Source: Symbiodinium natans
Lineage: Eukaryota; Sar; Dinophyceae; Suessiales; Symbiodiniaceae
Direction: 5' to 3'
Assembly: GCA_905221605.1 (NCBI GenBank)
Contig: CAJNDS010002764.1
Span: 62,001-126,000, forward strand
DNA: 64,000 nucleotides
Part shown: positions 11,676 through 22,675 of the stretch, in pieces
How the letters are laid out: every line of letters starts with the position of its first letter
How positions within the stretch are numbered: the stretch's first letter is position 1
Position numbers and translations under genes: made by a program
The notes under the pieces: model-generated
Databases searched by the model: none
What the model saw: only the letters and a program-made list of their open reading frames with translations
What the model was told of the DNA's origin: nothing

Positions 11676-11914
11676 GTCGGAGCACCAGGCGAAGGCCCAG
11701 GCACCTGCTCACGGGACAACGGCGAGCCCTACATGCATCTGTTCGTTTCTCTTAGCCTCTTCGGTGCCCAAGTCTCAACCTACCGCTCAAGTCCCCGAGG
11801 AGTCTACCCCTCCCTCATCTCGAACTGCAAAAACGAACATCTAGATCGGCAACAGAAAGCACCGACACCTCAAGACAAGATCCGCTGCATTCGGCCTCGG
11901 GATGCGTTACAGGC

Positions 11915-12328
11915 GTGTATCGCTGCTGCCAGCAGGCGACTGTCAGCTGCGCGCCCGTCACGAAGCTGCTCGGGAGCCGCCTTTTCACGAGGTTCATAAG
12001 GAAAGGTGGGTTGTGCGATTGGCGCCCGTCTGACGCCGACCCCACAACCGCTTTCTGGCTAGCTTTCTGTGACCGTATAGTGGAACAGTTAGTGGAACTG
12101 CGAGACAAACAAAACATGATTCGCTCAAGACGATGGCCGTCGCACGAAGGGCGCATGTTTGAATGGGCCAGCAAGAATCCACCCCCAAGGCCGGTGTTTT
12201 GGACATTTGTGGGTGCAGAAATGCCTGCTCACGACTCACAGTCGTGGAAATGGACTGTGATAGGCTGTGCAGAGAAGATGGTTCTGAGGGCCTCTAGTCC
12301 TTGTGCGCGGTGTTTCACAGAGGCTTAG
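11915..12328 (+). CDS. Open frame of 137 codons, unknown
   Basis: A plus-strand frame has non-repetitive, tryptophan-rich composition (FWLAFCDRIVEQLVELRD, WTFVGAEMPAHDSQSWKW). It opposes the direction of nearby exon-like segments. No domain is recognised. It could be an exon of a plus-strand gene or chance, and I give it low weight. Confidence 0.22.
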   Translation: MYRCCQQATVSCAPVTKLLGSRLFTRFIRKGGLCDWRPSDADPTTAFWLAFCDRIVEQLVELRDKQNMIRSRRWPSHEGRMFEWASKNPPPRPVFWTFVGAEMPAHDSQSWKWTVIGCAEKMVLRASSPCARCFTEA

Positions 12329-12408
12329 GGAGAAGCATCATGCCGTGGTGCCCGAATACCTTGACTCAATATGGGTAGTATCAGAGGCTTGTGGGACGAT
12401 GAGGACAG

Positions 12409-12412
12409 CAGC

Positions 12413-12463
<51 letters not shown>
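12409..12463. repeat. (CAG)n trinucleotide repeat
   Basis: About 17 to 18 CAG/GCA triplets in a row read as poly-Ala, poly-Ser or poly-Gln on the plus strand and poly-Leu on the minus strand. No surrounding frame is convincing enough to say it is translated. Confidence 0.9.
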
Positions 12464-12464
<1 letters not shown>

Positions 12465-13303
12465 TTACCAACACAAATGGTATGGCGCCTCTTGTGTTGC
12501 CAGTCTGCTGCACCCACCTGGCGAGTACAACGTTTGATGGGTGTACAGGGCTTATGTGATCAGGGCTGGCTAAGGGCCCGTTTCAAGGATGCTATCCGTG
12601 CCAAAACTTTGCGGCTGCGCAAGTTTCAAGGCCCTCTGGCACCTCAGCGAAGAGACAGCCGAAGCACTTCTCCACGCCCTCGCCGCCCAGAAGGAGCTTC
12701 TGGTCGCACTGTTCCTCATGTCGATCACACATACTACGGTCTGCACCCATTCTGGCTGATCTGTTGACCCATGCTGGCGTGAGGCGCACATTGGGAGCGA
12801 AACGCACGCCCCCTCCCAGAATGCAACAATGGCCCGCTTGCTGCCAGGCGAGGCTCTATCAGGGATGGGTAAAGACAGGGACCTCCCGCTGCTTCGCCGC
12901 TACCAGTCGTCCTGAAGGCCATGATCCCAAGCAGGTACACTACACATTATACATACTACACATATTTGATATATATATATATATATATATATCACCTCCT
13001 CAGGCCAATCTGCTAGAAAAACCCACAACTGGTGAGCATCCGGGCTCCCTGACTCAAGTAGGCTCTAAGGAGGTGAGGAGGGATTGCCGCAACACATGCC
13101 TACCAGCTGCCCAGCTGGGTTCATGGCCACCACACTCTACTCTCCAACGGTCCTGAACCCGAGACCCGAACATCAAAGCTTGTGGTTTCTTTTTTGTGTA
13201 TAAGAATTATGTCACATGGTCCTTAGTGTATGTAGATTCATCAAATCTCCTCCTCAATTGCCACAATGCCTTTCCATGCCTTTCCCAAGCCTGCAATTCA
13301 GAA

Positions 13304-13407
13304 CAGGCCCTTTGTGCCCCTAGCCAAACCCACATGGGCATTTCCTGAAGATAGGACCCCTTTTAGACCCCAAAAATAGAATCCCCTTAAAGGGTCGGAA
13401 ACCCCCC
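13304..13407. mobile_element. Possible fourth copy of the ~105-bp GGGGGTTTCCGAAA element
   Basis: The right end reads 'gggtcggaaacccccc', the reverse complement of the GGGGGTTTCCGA terminus of the elements at 14373 and 20676. The inside has the same alternation of short CCCC and GGGG blocks with A/T-rich links. The left end is not clear, so the start is placed by the family length only. Confidence 0.35.
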
Positions 13408-13876
13408 ACATCTTCGCAGTGCCGTCCGGGCAACGCATGCAAGAACTCTCGGCGCTTGCTGATGGCCCAACAGGCATCCGGGTTCGCCCGACGGCAGAGG
13501 TACTTTGCTGGAGGAAGGGCGTACCTGAAAGCAAAGTGGGTATACTGATGTCTTAAGGAATCCATATTACTGCCAATTAAACCTATTTCGGTAGCTTAAT
13601 TTAAGTTCCTTCACAAGAACCCAGAAAGCAGGCAGGGCATCTGTGAATCCCCCAAGACTGCAAAAATCATATCAGGGTTTGAGAAAGTTTGGGGCATCCC
13701 CATGGTCCCCATATGAAATCATCCTGGGCACAGCGTCCCTGAAGCTCCCACGGCTCGGAACAAGGTGTGGCATTGGCTGTACCTCAGCCGACTGAGCTGA
13801 GAGCAAAGCGTTCGGCTTAGGGCTGACAATTTGGGGGTTTGGGGTTTAGGGTTTAGGGTTTAGGGTTTAGGGTTTA

Positions 13877-14300
13877 GGGCTGCAAGAAACTGTGCCCATA
13901 CAGCATGGCAAGATGCAGCCGGCACTGTTGCAAGTTGCCCAGGACACCAAACCAATAGAAGCCACAATCGGGGCGCGAGTCGGTGCATAACATTTCGCAT
14001 GCATCCTCGTCCGTCACGCTATAGGCGATGGGCCCGAGAAATTTTTGCTCACACATGAAGGAGCCCCGAACGATCGCAATCCTTCTGGGAATGTACTGGT
14101 TTTCGCTGCCCGCAGGAACATCTTGAAAGCTCTCTGCTTGCACAGGGCTCTGCACACCCCAAGACATAGGGAAGCATTCGCACGCATCGAGGCTGAAGTC
14201 AAAGGGAGTCGTCGTCGACGGGTCGTCGAGGAGGACGGGGGCGTGGTCGGAGGCCTGTGCGGCATCGGCGGCGGCATCGGACATCGGGTTGTCAGCATCT
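13877..14300 (-). CDS. Exon with PAN/Apple-like domain
   Basis: A minus-strand frame of about 140 codons contains CECFPMSWG and then IAYSVTDEDACEMLCTDSR, DCGFYWFG and QQCRLH. The spacing C-x3-C ... C-x-F-x-x-F/Y ... C-x-L is that of PAN/Apple modules, which bind proteins or carbohydrate outside the cell. The frame runs into a TTTAGGG tract, which supplies the stop, so the real exon probably ends a little before 13877. A cysteine and length match is all I can offer. Confidence 0.5.
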
Positions 14301-14372
14301 GCCATGTGCCTTGAGAGCTGGGCCCCCCTGAATGTTGAACAGCCCTTTCTGCAACAACCCGCCGAAATACAT

Positions 14373-14475
14373 GGGGGTTTCCGAAATTCGGGGGTGCCTT
14401 ACTGGGGGTCCTTATTTCTAGTGAATCCTACTATTTGGGGTCTATTTTAGGAGCCCCCTATTTTCGTAAACCCCC
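14373..14475. mobile_element. ~103-bp inverted-repeat element (MITE or introner-like)
   Basis: It begins GGGGGTTTCCGAAA and ends TTTTCGTAAACCCCC, so the termini are inverted copies of about 14 bp with one mismatch. The interior alternates short G and C runs with AT-rich links. The same left terminus opens the element at 20676 and, with one change, the one at 21097. All three are 103-105 bp. There is no coding capacity. Confidence 0.65.
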
Positions 14476-14799
14476 AAATTTAGAAGCCACTAAACGGGTC
14501 AGCCGCGGCGCAGGTTCGGAGGCTGCGTGCAGTGCTGGCTCTCGATAGAAAGCTGGATGCCAGCGCCGATGTAGGTGGCGTTCTCGCTCACAGTCACGTT
14601 TTCAGTGCCTCGGTCCTCGGTTTAACATTTAAGGTTTAGGGTTTAGGGTTTAGGGTTTAGGGTTGATGGTGACTGCATGGATGGCCATGACTTTAGCTTG
14701 GAATCACGACACTTTAACGATCACGTCTTAAGCCGGGACACGAACTTCTAAGATGCCCAACCCCCCTGAACCTCATCGGTCTGTGTATGGTCTTTGTCG

Positions 14800-14965
14800 A
14801 GGCGCGAAGACATCTTGCAGCAGCTCGCCGTTTCCGCTCAGGCACGCCACAAGCTCGCCTGGTTGACATTCGTTGACACTCTGTTCCGTCGGGCAGGGAG
14901 AGTAAGGTTGCCAAGCAAATCCCGCGGGGGTACTGTCACGGTACTGTACCGAGGGGCCGGGGGGG
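14800..14965 (-). CDS. Exon-like cysteine-containing segment
   Basis: The minus frame reads YRDSTPAGFAWQPYSPCPTE followed by NECQPGELVACLSGNGE. The four cysteines and C-P phrase resemble the neighbouring cysteine-rich segments. Splice limits are uncertain. Confidence 0.35.
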
Positions 14966-15188
14966 CGCTTCCCCATCTTCCCTCCAACATCAAAAGGTCC
15001 CCCCCTCCCCGCTAAACCCTCAAGGCCCCAAACCCCAAACTGCAACATATTTTGTCAGATGCCGGATCTAACGCCTCTTGGGCCCCAACCACCTGTGTGA
15101 CTGTCGGGGTGGGAGCAGATTGGCACAGACTACTCTATGCCAACCTTGCAGTCTGCAAGCTAACGGGAGGTGAGCTCTCCACATGGCA

Positions 15189-15288
15189 TTGGGATGTTCC
15201 CCTTATACTCACAGCCCTTCATAGAGATTAGAGTACCCCCGATTATCATCCCTATGAAGGGTTGCTAGTATGAGGGGGAACATCCCAA
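15189..15288. mobile_element. 100-bp MITE-like element, long imperfect inverted repeats
   Basis: The left arm starts TTGGGATGTTCCCC and the right arm ends GGGGGAACATCCCAA. The two arms pair over about 40 bases each with a handful of mismatches, leaving a central loop of about 20 bases. A diverged relative lies at 20938-21024. There is no coding capacity and the target duplication is not obvious. Confidence 0.7.
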
Positions 15289-15299
15289 CCTACACCCCC

Positions 15300-16740
15300 G
15301 ACCAGGTTCGTTCCATGCTGTTGTTTTAAGTCTTGCGGGGGGTGCGGCCACATTCAGGAAACAAAGTCGGAAACAAACCCAACACAGCCAGAAAACAACC
15401 CCAACAAATTCAGGAAACAGCCCAGACACAGTCAAGAAACCATAGCAAGGAAGTCACAGCGAACAAAGAAACATCTACAGCCCCAAAGCAGGAAACTCAG
15501 ATGAACTTTGATTCAAGCTTGCTTAACACAATTTCAACAAATTCATACTTGATGCTACATCACACATATGTCTTAAAGTTTCTGCTCCCTACGAACCCTA
15601 AAGGGGTTTTGGGGATTGTGAAGTCCTGGGGTTTATTTAGGGTTTTGGGGGATTTCGGGGGGGGCTTTTCGGGTTTGCCACCCAATACGACCTTTTAGGG
15701 TCCGGGACTTGACCCCCAACATCTTCTTTCAGGTTTCTTCGGCTTGGCACGCGACCTTTTAGGTTTGGGCTTTGCATCCACTGCAGTTTTTAGGGAAAGA
15801 CCTTGCCGCCCAATATCTTCCTTCAGGGTTTGTAGGGCTTCCGAGGGACGACCTTTTTCGGGTTCAGGGCCAGCGCCACCGAATACGACCCGTCAGAGTC
15901 TGGGGGTTGCCACCCAAGAGCTTCTTCTAGGGCTTGGGCATAGGCGTTGGCCGTAAGACCTTTTGAGGTTGAGGGCTTGCTGACCCACTACAACCTTTCA
16001 GGGCGTAGGGTTTGCCAGCCACTATGACCCTTTTTAGGGTTTGGGGTTGCAAACGTGGCCTTTAACATTGAGGGTCCGGGGCTTGACACCCAGCATCTTC
16101 TTTGGGGCTTTTTCGGTTTTGCCACCCAGTGTCTTCTTCTTGGCTCGGTTTTGGGGTCATCTTGTCGGGCTTAGGGCATGACCTTCTGTGACGGAATGGT
16201 CTCATAGCTAGCCCGAAACCCACAGACCGTACGGGATAAATCGGAAAGACCAAACAAGGCCCACAGAAATCCCAAACCCCAGACTTTCCCCCAGCTTCCG
16301 TCGTGAAGCTTTCCTGTTTGCCGACTCTCTGCGGCCCGGTTTCTTGACGGACTGTGGCTTCACTCAGGGCGGCTGACTATATTAAAAGCATGAATTCCTT
16401 AATCTTATGATTTCACGCGTATTATTTATTATTACTTGAGATTTGGCCTGCGAAAGCTAGAAACGCGGCTGACAAGCAAGCTGTTTTTGAGTCAGGCAGG
16501 AGAAGTGCGGGCGCAGCAGCGCAGCCGAGCATGACCAAGAGGGGGGGGGGGGGGGGGGGGGGGGGGGCCCTCCCCAGAGGAATTAAGGCGACCCGGAAGG
16601 GGGGGGGGGGGGGACACCTTAAGATTGATTCTGTCAATCCTATAGGGGGGGGAGGGGGCGCCCCCCCCCCACAGCCCTTTATCCCTTGGATTTTCATACC
16701 ACTTAAGGGTCGGGGTCGCTTGTTGACCCAGCTGAACACT
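15300..16740. other. Non-coding, G/T-rich low-complexity sequence
   Basis: I see no gene. 15370-15480 is A/C-rich with repeats of 'ggaaac'. 15590-16160 repeats phrases such as 'gggcttgccacccaatacgacctttt' at irregular spacing, a worn tandem repeat of roughly 60-70 bp. 16543-16670 holds three runs of 10-25 guanines. Confidence 0.5.
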
Positions 16741-16847
16741 AAAGAGAAGACTTGTAAACGACAACTCTCGCAAGCTCCAAGGAGCTAGCTTTCGTGATTA
16801 TTATTATGTTTATTTGCACACAACAGTTGGCTGTTTCACTTCTCGTG

Positions 16848-16984
16848 GATGTTCGGGGCTTGCAGGCCCATCTGCCGTAAAGCTCCAGGTAGTTGGTGGT
16901 GCGGTTGTGGAAGTCCCACGTGGCATTGGCACGGCGCAGCCACAAGGACCCGTCCGGACATCTGCGATCGTTTCCGAATGGCGC
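16848..16984 (-). CDS. Exon: C-P-D-G-S-L module
   Basis: After an acceptor 'cttctacttgcag' and G, the minus strand reads PFGNDRRCPDGSLWLRRANA, the sequons NAT and NRT, and GRWACKPRTS. The C-P-x-G-S-L opening is shared with the 4985-5082 segment. It is probably an internal exon of the same cysteine-rich gene series. Confidence 0.5.
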
Positions 16985-17253
16985 CTGCAAGTAGAAGCTG
17001 TCCTGCCAAAAACCGAGTCTAAAGACGTCAGGGGAAAATTCTAGCCATGAAGGGGGTCTGAAAAAAAAAACTGTCTCAAGAAGTCAAGACTTTTCTAGCC
17101 CTCTCTAGCCCAGCATGGCAAGTCCTCCACCGTGCTCTCCTCCTTCTGGTAGGCCCACTCAAGCCTAGGCCGTTGAAACCCTCTGAAAAAGATTCCTACA
17201 TAGGATCCTCTTACGCCCAATAAGGGAAAACATACAATATCCCAAGGGCCTAC

Positions 17254-17389
17254 CTAGAAGCATGTTCGCGTGCTGGAAGCTGAGCCCGGCGGGACAAAAG
17301 TTGCCTTCATAGAGCCACACACGGTCGGCGCGGCCATCCACGCTCAAACACGTCTCACTCTCCTTGCAGCCCACGATCTTCTCATAGGC
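17254..17389 (-). CDS. Exon: ETCL...FCPAG cysteine module
   Basis: This is the best-defined exon of the host region. The acceptor 'cttgtccgcag' is followed by G, and the end CTTCTAG is followed by a GTAGGCC donor. The 45 codons read GCKESETCLSVDG, VWLYEGNFCPAGLSF. The module repeats the ETCL ... C-P-G signature of the exons at 8464 and 4505. The intron-exon structure confirms that this strand is transcribed here. Confidence 0.65.
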
Positions 17390-17649
17390 CTGCGGACAAG
17401 GGGAAACCAATGGGGCCTGATGGCAAAGAGCAAAAAAATAACAGCACAACGTGGTGCTGGCCAAAACGACATGCCTGCCACCATGGGTGAAGATGGTAGT
17501 TTGAGCACTCCGCAACAGCTGGCGAGCCACATGGGGACCAAAAGGAGCATGCAGCAACGGACATGTTCTCCGTGCCTGGCATCGAGCGTGAAAGCGCCCA
17601 ACGGAAGTGCCCAAGGAACACTTGCCCAGAAAACATGCTGAGGTATGCC

Positions 17650-17800
17650 GAGGTGCTGTAGGTGTAGATGCCACAGGATGGGGCCCTTCGGCAGGCCGCG
17701 CGGCAAGCTTGCGCGTGAGGAACATCATGAAGCTGATGCACAGGCTTCCATTGTGCCGTGTCTGAAGTAACCACCTTCTTCCAGCAGGTGTGGTCAAGCA
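17650..17800 (-). CDS. Exon with PAN/Apple-like domain
   Basis: The minus frame contains HTCWKKVVTSDTAQWKPV followed by HAQACRAACRRAPSCGIYTY. The run A-C-x-x-x-C-x4-S-C-G-I-Y-T-Y is typical of PAN modules (C-x3-C ... C-x-x-F/Y). A GC donor (TCG then gcatac) is possible at the end; dinoflagellates are known to use GC and GA donors. It lies upstream of the 17254-17389 exon in the same direction. Confidence 0.5.
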
Positions 17801-18145
17801 CCTCTGCCCAGTCAGTTCTGGATGCGGTGCACAATGATGCACAATACAGTCTCAGCAGTTGCTTCGGTTGCGTTGCTCCAAGCACACAGTGATCACACTA
17901 CCGCAATACAAATACAACAAGCACAAGCACAGACCTTGCTCAAACACAACCCACAAGGCTACCGAGGCGCGGAAATGTTCACGTCACCACGAATCGGTGG
18001 AACAGACATGCCGGCCTGCCACTCGAAGTGTCCCAACACCTGAGTCGCAATCTGCGGTCTGTTTGCACACAAAGGTCGTTGAATCTGCCATAGCATGTCT
18101 CCCTGAAGATTTCACCTCAAGCCCGCAAAACCAACTCTTTCACAA

Positions 18146-18187
18146 CCCCAAACCCTAAACCCTAAACCCTAAACCCTAAACCCTAAA
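18146..18187 (-). repeat. Short telomere-like array (CCCTAAA)n
   Basis: Five to six perfect CCCTAAA units lie in C-strand orientation. Confidence 0.9.
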
Positions 18188-18369
18188 CCCCGGGCACCTG
18201 GCACTGGAGCAAGGCAGACGACCTCCCTTCGGTGGGCGCGTGGTCGAAGACCCTCGTGAGGTTTGCGTCTGCCCTCAGGGCGAGGGCACCGGTGCGCACG
18301 TCCAGCGTCCTGACGAAAGATTTTGTGGGGCTTATATGGCTGTAGGGTTTGGGGATGACTGAACTCATT

Positions 18370-18525
18370 CTTCTTTGCAGTAAGCACCATGAAAAAGCAC
18401 CTAGGCCTCCTCATAAAAGCACTGTCTCTTACGCCCAGCTGCAGAACATCGTAGCCGTTGAGCAATCCGAAGCCCGTCAATTCGTCGAACTCGAAGGTGA
18501 AGATGCTCTTCGTGGAGCAGACCAT
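18370..18525 (-). CDS. Exon-like coding segment, unknown
   Basis: The minus frame reads VCSTKSIFTFEFDELTGFG and DVLQLGVRDSAFMRRPRCFF, which is non-repetitive and protein-like. It runs out near the telomere-like array at 18146. There is no domain and splice sites are uncertain. Confidence 0.35.
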
Positions 18526-19344
18526 TGAGAAGCGCGTCGGCCCAACACGTCCATCACCTCAAGAGAAGTCCCCCGACTACCGCAACTTCCCAATTAGGGA
18601 GTCTCTCTAACGCTTTTTAGTCGGCTCAAGCCTTGTAGTCCTGATTAGGGCGGGATGAGGAAAATGAGAGTTTAGGGCTTTTGGGGTCCATCTGGAGATG
18701 CAGCCGGAATGAGTTGCGCTAAGAGTTCCAGGCCCCCGACCCTCTGCGGACAGCGGTGGCGCCGACTCCCCCACGGTGATGCGCAGGTCTGCAGAGGTGT
18801 AGTGGATGGCCGGCCACCTGAAGCCCATAAACCAGAAAGTAGCGATGGCATTCCCACGCATTCCCTGCAATTTGACAACAGTCCGAGCGCACCACGCTAC
18901 AAAAAAAAAGCCAGGCTTGGTGGGCCCTCTTTCCCCGGGCCCCCTGATATCGTGGGGCCCCAGAACTCAAACGACACACAAGATTCCAGAGCGATCTCAA
19001 CCGTCATCTGAAGCCAAACACTGCAAAAAAAGGTGGCGGAGCACATCACGGGCGCGAGCAGCAGCAGCTCCACGTCTTTCCTGCAGTAGTCACGAAAGGC
19101 ACGGAGAAGCTCTTGCTGACACACAAGCAAGAAGCCCGAGTCCTTGTTCCACGAGACACCTGGCAAAGGCCTCCACCACAAGAGCGGGAGGCTCTGAGTG
19201 TTTTTGTTTTGGCGATTTTTCCCTGACTTCCCCTACCTCCTCTGCTGGCCTCCGGAAGCTTCTTCCAGGCCCGGAAGCTGCACGCCTGTGACACCAGAGA
19301 CCTTACAAGGGTTTCAGGGAATCTGAGGAGTATGGCTTCACTCA

Positions 19345-19545
19345 CACATGTGAAACAAGCTTAGTGGGACCGTTGCGTGGTTTGGAATCCTGCATGTCAG
19401 CACCAGACGCATGCGCCTCGCGGGAGATGTTGGGATCAACGGTAAGGACACCGAAGGTCTTGTTGATATGCACCCATGGCAAGATGCCATCCGGCATGCA
19501 AGTGACGCTGAAGTTGTCCTGGTCAACAGCTTCGAGCTTCACAGA
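19345..19545 (-). CDS. Exon-like coding segment, unknown extracellular-type protein
   Basis: The minus frame reads LEAVDQDNFSVTCMPDGILP and VHINKTFGVLTVDPNISREA with the sequons NFS, NKT and NIS. The composition is protein-like and the cysteine sits in a C-M-P-D-G phrase reminiscent of the C-P-x-G modules. Limits are approximate. Confidence 0.4.
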
Positions 19546-20254
19546 ACTTGTTGCGGGGTGTTTGGATGTTCTTGGCTGCACCGGCATGCTGGCACAAAGG
19601 CTGCTACCAGCAATCATTTGTCCAAAACCAATGTCGCTGTCAGAGGATGCACCACCTAGATCACTGGTCTCTGACCTCGGGATTACGAATGGCAAAAGCG
19701 TGTAGCATAGCAAAAGCACACCACTGAAATCACATCCTGCGACAGCCAGCTGGCCTGTGGTGGCAAAAACAGTCGTTATATCTTATGCCCCAATGGTAGG
19801 CCATGATCCGCGACTTAAAAAACACACGATGTTGGCGGTCCGAGGGGTGTAGGAGTTGCATTCAAACTTGTGGATCTGGGGGTCAAAGAGCGTTCGACCT
19901 CCAAGCGCCAATCCCCAAGTGAGTATGGTCGGTAGAGAAAAAATGCATGGAGATTTGCTCCCTGAACGTGTTTTTGGGCTTGGATTTCCAAAGACAGTTT
20001 ATGTGCATGTTCCTCTTGAGTCTCGGCCTCTGTGAAACAAGCCCCCCAACCCTAAACCCTATGTCAATGGGGAGGATAGCTTGCTGAATGTCCTCCTCGC
20101 CGAGGATGCGAGGCTTAAAGCTGCGAGTTGTGTTTGGCGTCACGACCAACACCTCCAGCACAGCATTCTGCAAGACCGGATATACCACACCCCTCATGCA
20201 CAAGCCCAGGCCCCGCAATTCCTGTGTGACTGCTGAAGCAGAATCTACGGAATG

Positions 20255-20362
20255 ACCCTAAACCCTAAACCCTAAACCCTAAACCCTAAACCCTAAACCC
20301 TAAACCCTAAACCCTAAACCCTAAACCCTAAACCCTAAACCCTAAACCCTAAACCCTAAACC
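20255..20362 (-). repeat. Telomere-like array (CCCTAAA)n, near perfect
   Basis: About 15 uninterrupted CCCTAAA units lie in C-strand orientation. Confidence 0.95.
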
Positions 20363-20675
20363 CAAGCAAGGCAATGGCACCGAACTTGGGTAGGCCATGT
20401 CAGCGGCCGCGCTGATCTGCATGATGGCGGAGAAATTCAGGCCGCCCGGCTGGTGCGCTGTGATGGTGCACGTCGCCTGCCAGGCGATTGCTGAAGCATC
20501 CTACTAGCCTAAGTGAAAAACACACATACCTTCCCAAAAAAAAAAAAAGGCACGAAAAACCAAGCTAACCCCTGCCCGCAAAATGTAGCAAACAGCAGAT
20601 CTCTCACAACTGGCTTCGGTGCCATGGCCTCCGTCTTCACCCGCCTACATGAAGAGATCACTCCTGAAGCCTTCT

Positions 20676-20780
20676 GGGGGTTTCCGAAACTAGGGGTGCC
20701 CCTTTTGGGGGGTTCCTATATTATGGCTTATAGTACTTTATGGCATTTTTGGGGGGTATATTAGGGGTGCCCCTACTTAG
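20676..20780. mobile_element. 105-bp insertion flanked by 17-bp direct repeats
   Basis: The insertion starts GGGGGTTTCCGAAAC exactly after CACTCCTGAAGCCTTCT (20659-20675), and the same 17 bases recur immediately after it (20781-20797). That is a textbook target-site duplication. The interior contains two GGGGTGCCCC palindromes. The left terminus matches the element at 14373 and the length matches that at 21097. The family could be a MITE or an intron-generating introner. Confidence 0.7.
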
Positions 20781-20937
20781 CACTCCTGAAGCCTTCTCGT
20801 CCTACAGCCTGGGATCCGCACCTGGAAGCCACGCGGTGGCCCACCTTTGGAACAAGGATCTGAAAGCTTTGAGGACCAGCGCAGACCAAGGCAGCGCCCA
20901 CATGAATGTTGCTTGCTCCTATAGAGATCCAGATTCA

Positions 20938-21024
20938 GATGTTCCCCCTTCTACTGAGTGTCCTCAATAGATAATATAGTACCCCTATTCTAATCCCCAG
21001 TAAGGACGGTTAGGGCAACATCCC
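20938..21024. mobile_element. Diverged relative of the 15189 MITE-like element
   Basis: It starts GATGTTCCCCCTTCTACT and ends GGGCAACATCCC, with an interior phrase 'tagtacccctattctaatccc' (split by mismatches) resembling 'tagagtacccccgattatcatccc' in the 15189 copy. The arms pair less well than in that copy. Confidence 0.5.
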
Positions 21025-21096
21025 AAGATCCAGATGGTGCCCATGGACGTTTAAACCCCAAACCCGTTTTCCCCCGATCCGGACCGCTGAGAATTT

Positions 21097-21201
21097 GGGG
21101 GGTTTACGAAAATGAAGGACCCCAAGATTAGCCCCCCCAATTATAAGATTCCCTAAGTATGAAGGGCCCCAATGGGCTACCCCTAATATCTTAGACCCCC
21201 A
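21097..21201. mobile_element. Third ~105-bp GGGGGTTT element
   Basis: It begins GGGGGGTTTACGAAAA and ends in a CCCCC block 105 bp later. The start equals the reverse complement of the right terminus of the 14373 copy. It lies only 73 bp from the diverged 20938-21024 element. Confidence 0.5.
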
Positions 21202-21654
21202 TTTCATTTTGTTTTCATGCTGGGACCTCGGCAAGCCTTGGGCCACACACGTTACACATCCCCCACTCTGAGTCAGCACCAAGGCCCCCTAGTGATCGCG
21301 AGGCTGCCAAGAGGCCCGAAAAGTAGGGCTCTGGGAAGAAAGAAGCCCCCCCAAAACATGGACGTGCAGCGTTCACACTTATGAGACAAACAACTCTAGA
21401 CTAAAATAGGATAACAACAATGAAAATGCAGCATGTTATATCTGTATACACAACAATGTTATATAGATACATATATATATAACATACAGTAGATGCGCAA
21501 TGTTGCTTGTATCAGAGATTCCGGGGCTCCAGCTGCCACAGCCCACTTTTTGGCAGCTCGGCAGGAGCTCAAGATGGCCGGTGGAGCCATTGACCGTGAG
21601 GTTCAAGCTCAGGAGCCTTCGGGGTTTGGGGGCTTGGGGTTTGGGGCTGGAGGG

Positions 21655-21722
21655 GTTTAGGGTTTAGGGGGTTTAGGGTTTAGGGTTTAGGGTTTAGGGT
21701 TTAGGGTTTAGGGTTTAGGGCT
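21655..21722 (+). repeat. Telomere-like array (TTTAGGG)n
   Basis: About eight TTTAGGG units are followed by a six-fold GCTTGGG repeat (21720-21765), as if the 7-bp unit had mutated and then re-amplified. Confidence 0.88.
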
Positions 21723-22009
21723 TGGGGCTTGGGGCTTGGGGCTTGGGGCTTGGGGCTTGTGGCTGAGGGTTTGCGGCTTGGGGTTCACGGTTGGGGTTTG
21801 GGGTTTATAAGGTTTTGGGCTTTGGGTTGGGTTGCATGCTGGCTTGGTGCATGTGAGAGAGGGGACACGGAGGGACTTCCAGACCTGGCCTTGGCTATGA
21901 AAGCTGTTGCCCCTACGCCTCTACCCTCTCCAACCGGACCAAATGCCAAAAGCTACTGAACCCTTGGGGCCTCAAGTTCCATGAAACTGCCGGTCTACTG
22001 GGGCAGCAG

Positions 22010-22180
22010 TAAAGAACCCTGCTGACCGCGTCCGAGCGACGGGCAGTCAGCGTTCACGGAATAGCGTTCGGCCGTGCGCGGCAGGGGCCAGCCGCTTACG
22101 ACAGTGTCGCCGAAGACCATGGGCTGGACGTAGTACATGAAAGGAGTGGCCTTTGAGGAGTTGTGGTAGCAGAGCGGTAC
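22010..22180 (-). CDS. Exon-like coding segment, unknown
   Basis: The minus frame reads MYYVQPMVFGDTVVSGWPLP and AERYSVNADCPSLGRGQQG. It is protein-like, with one cysteine in a D-C-P phrase. It sits in line with the cysteine-rich exons upstream at 22439 and 22676. Limits are approximate. Confidence 0.35.
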
Positions 22181-22438
22181 TGTACTACAAAGAAGCAGCT
22201 TGCAGCAGCAAGCAACTTGTGGGCCTCGTGCAACCCACCACCGCATGTGCAGCAAGCCATGTTCCTAGACTGACCAGCGCTGGATGCCCGCTGTATCAAT
22301 CTAAGTAGTCTTGGTTGAAATGACGATCATCCCGCTGTTGGCAAAAATGCCCAAGATCCCATATAAAACAATCCTGAAACCGCCTGAGATTCGAGGAGAG
22401 GCCATGAAAGCGAACATCACTGCACTGATGATTCTCAC

Positions 22439-22507
22439 CCCAGCCGAAGCAATTGTCGCCGTTGGGCCCCGTCCAGCCAGGGATGTCCATGCAGCCAGTG
22501 CAATGGC
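22439..22507 (-). CDS. 69-bp exon: cysteine-rich HCTGC...DNCFGW module
   Basis: It is bounded by an acceptor 'ctcagcag' followed by GC and a donor GG followed by GTGAGA. In phase the exon reads HCTGCMDIPGWTGPNGDNCF and then GWG, with three cysteines and a W-T-G-P phrase. Both splice sites are consensus, so this is one of the more reliable exons. It probably encodes part of an extracellular cysteine-rich repeat. Confidence 0.55.
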
Positions 22508-22675
22508 CTGCTGAGAAACGGAAAAACACTCCGGGATGACTTCTGATGTTGGCACTCACGCCAACAATACCAATTCCCCTACCAGAATCACCCGAGTAGC
22601 AATGAAACACATCTCCAAGGCCAACATGTACAAGACCAAGCACCCTCAACACACGAGCACGGATCAACGCAACAC

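Noticed and set aside
12303-12767. ORFs with poly-Ala, poly-Ser or poly-Leu
   Set aside because: They are driven by the CAG repeat and the flanking parts lack any domain or splice support.
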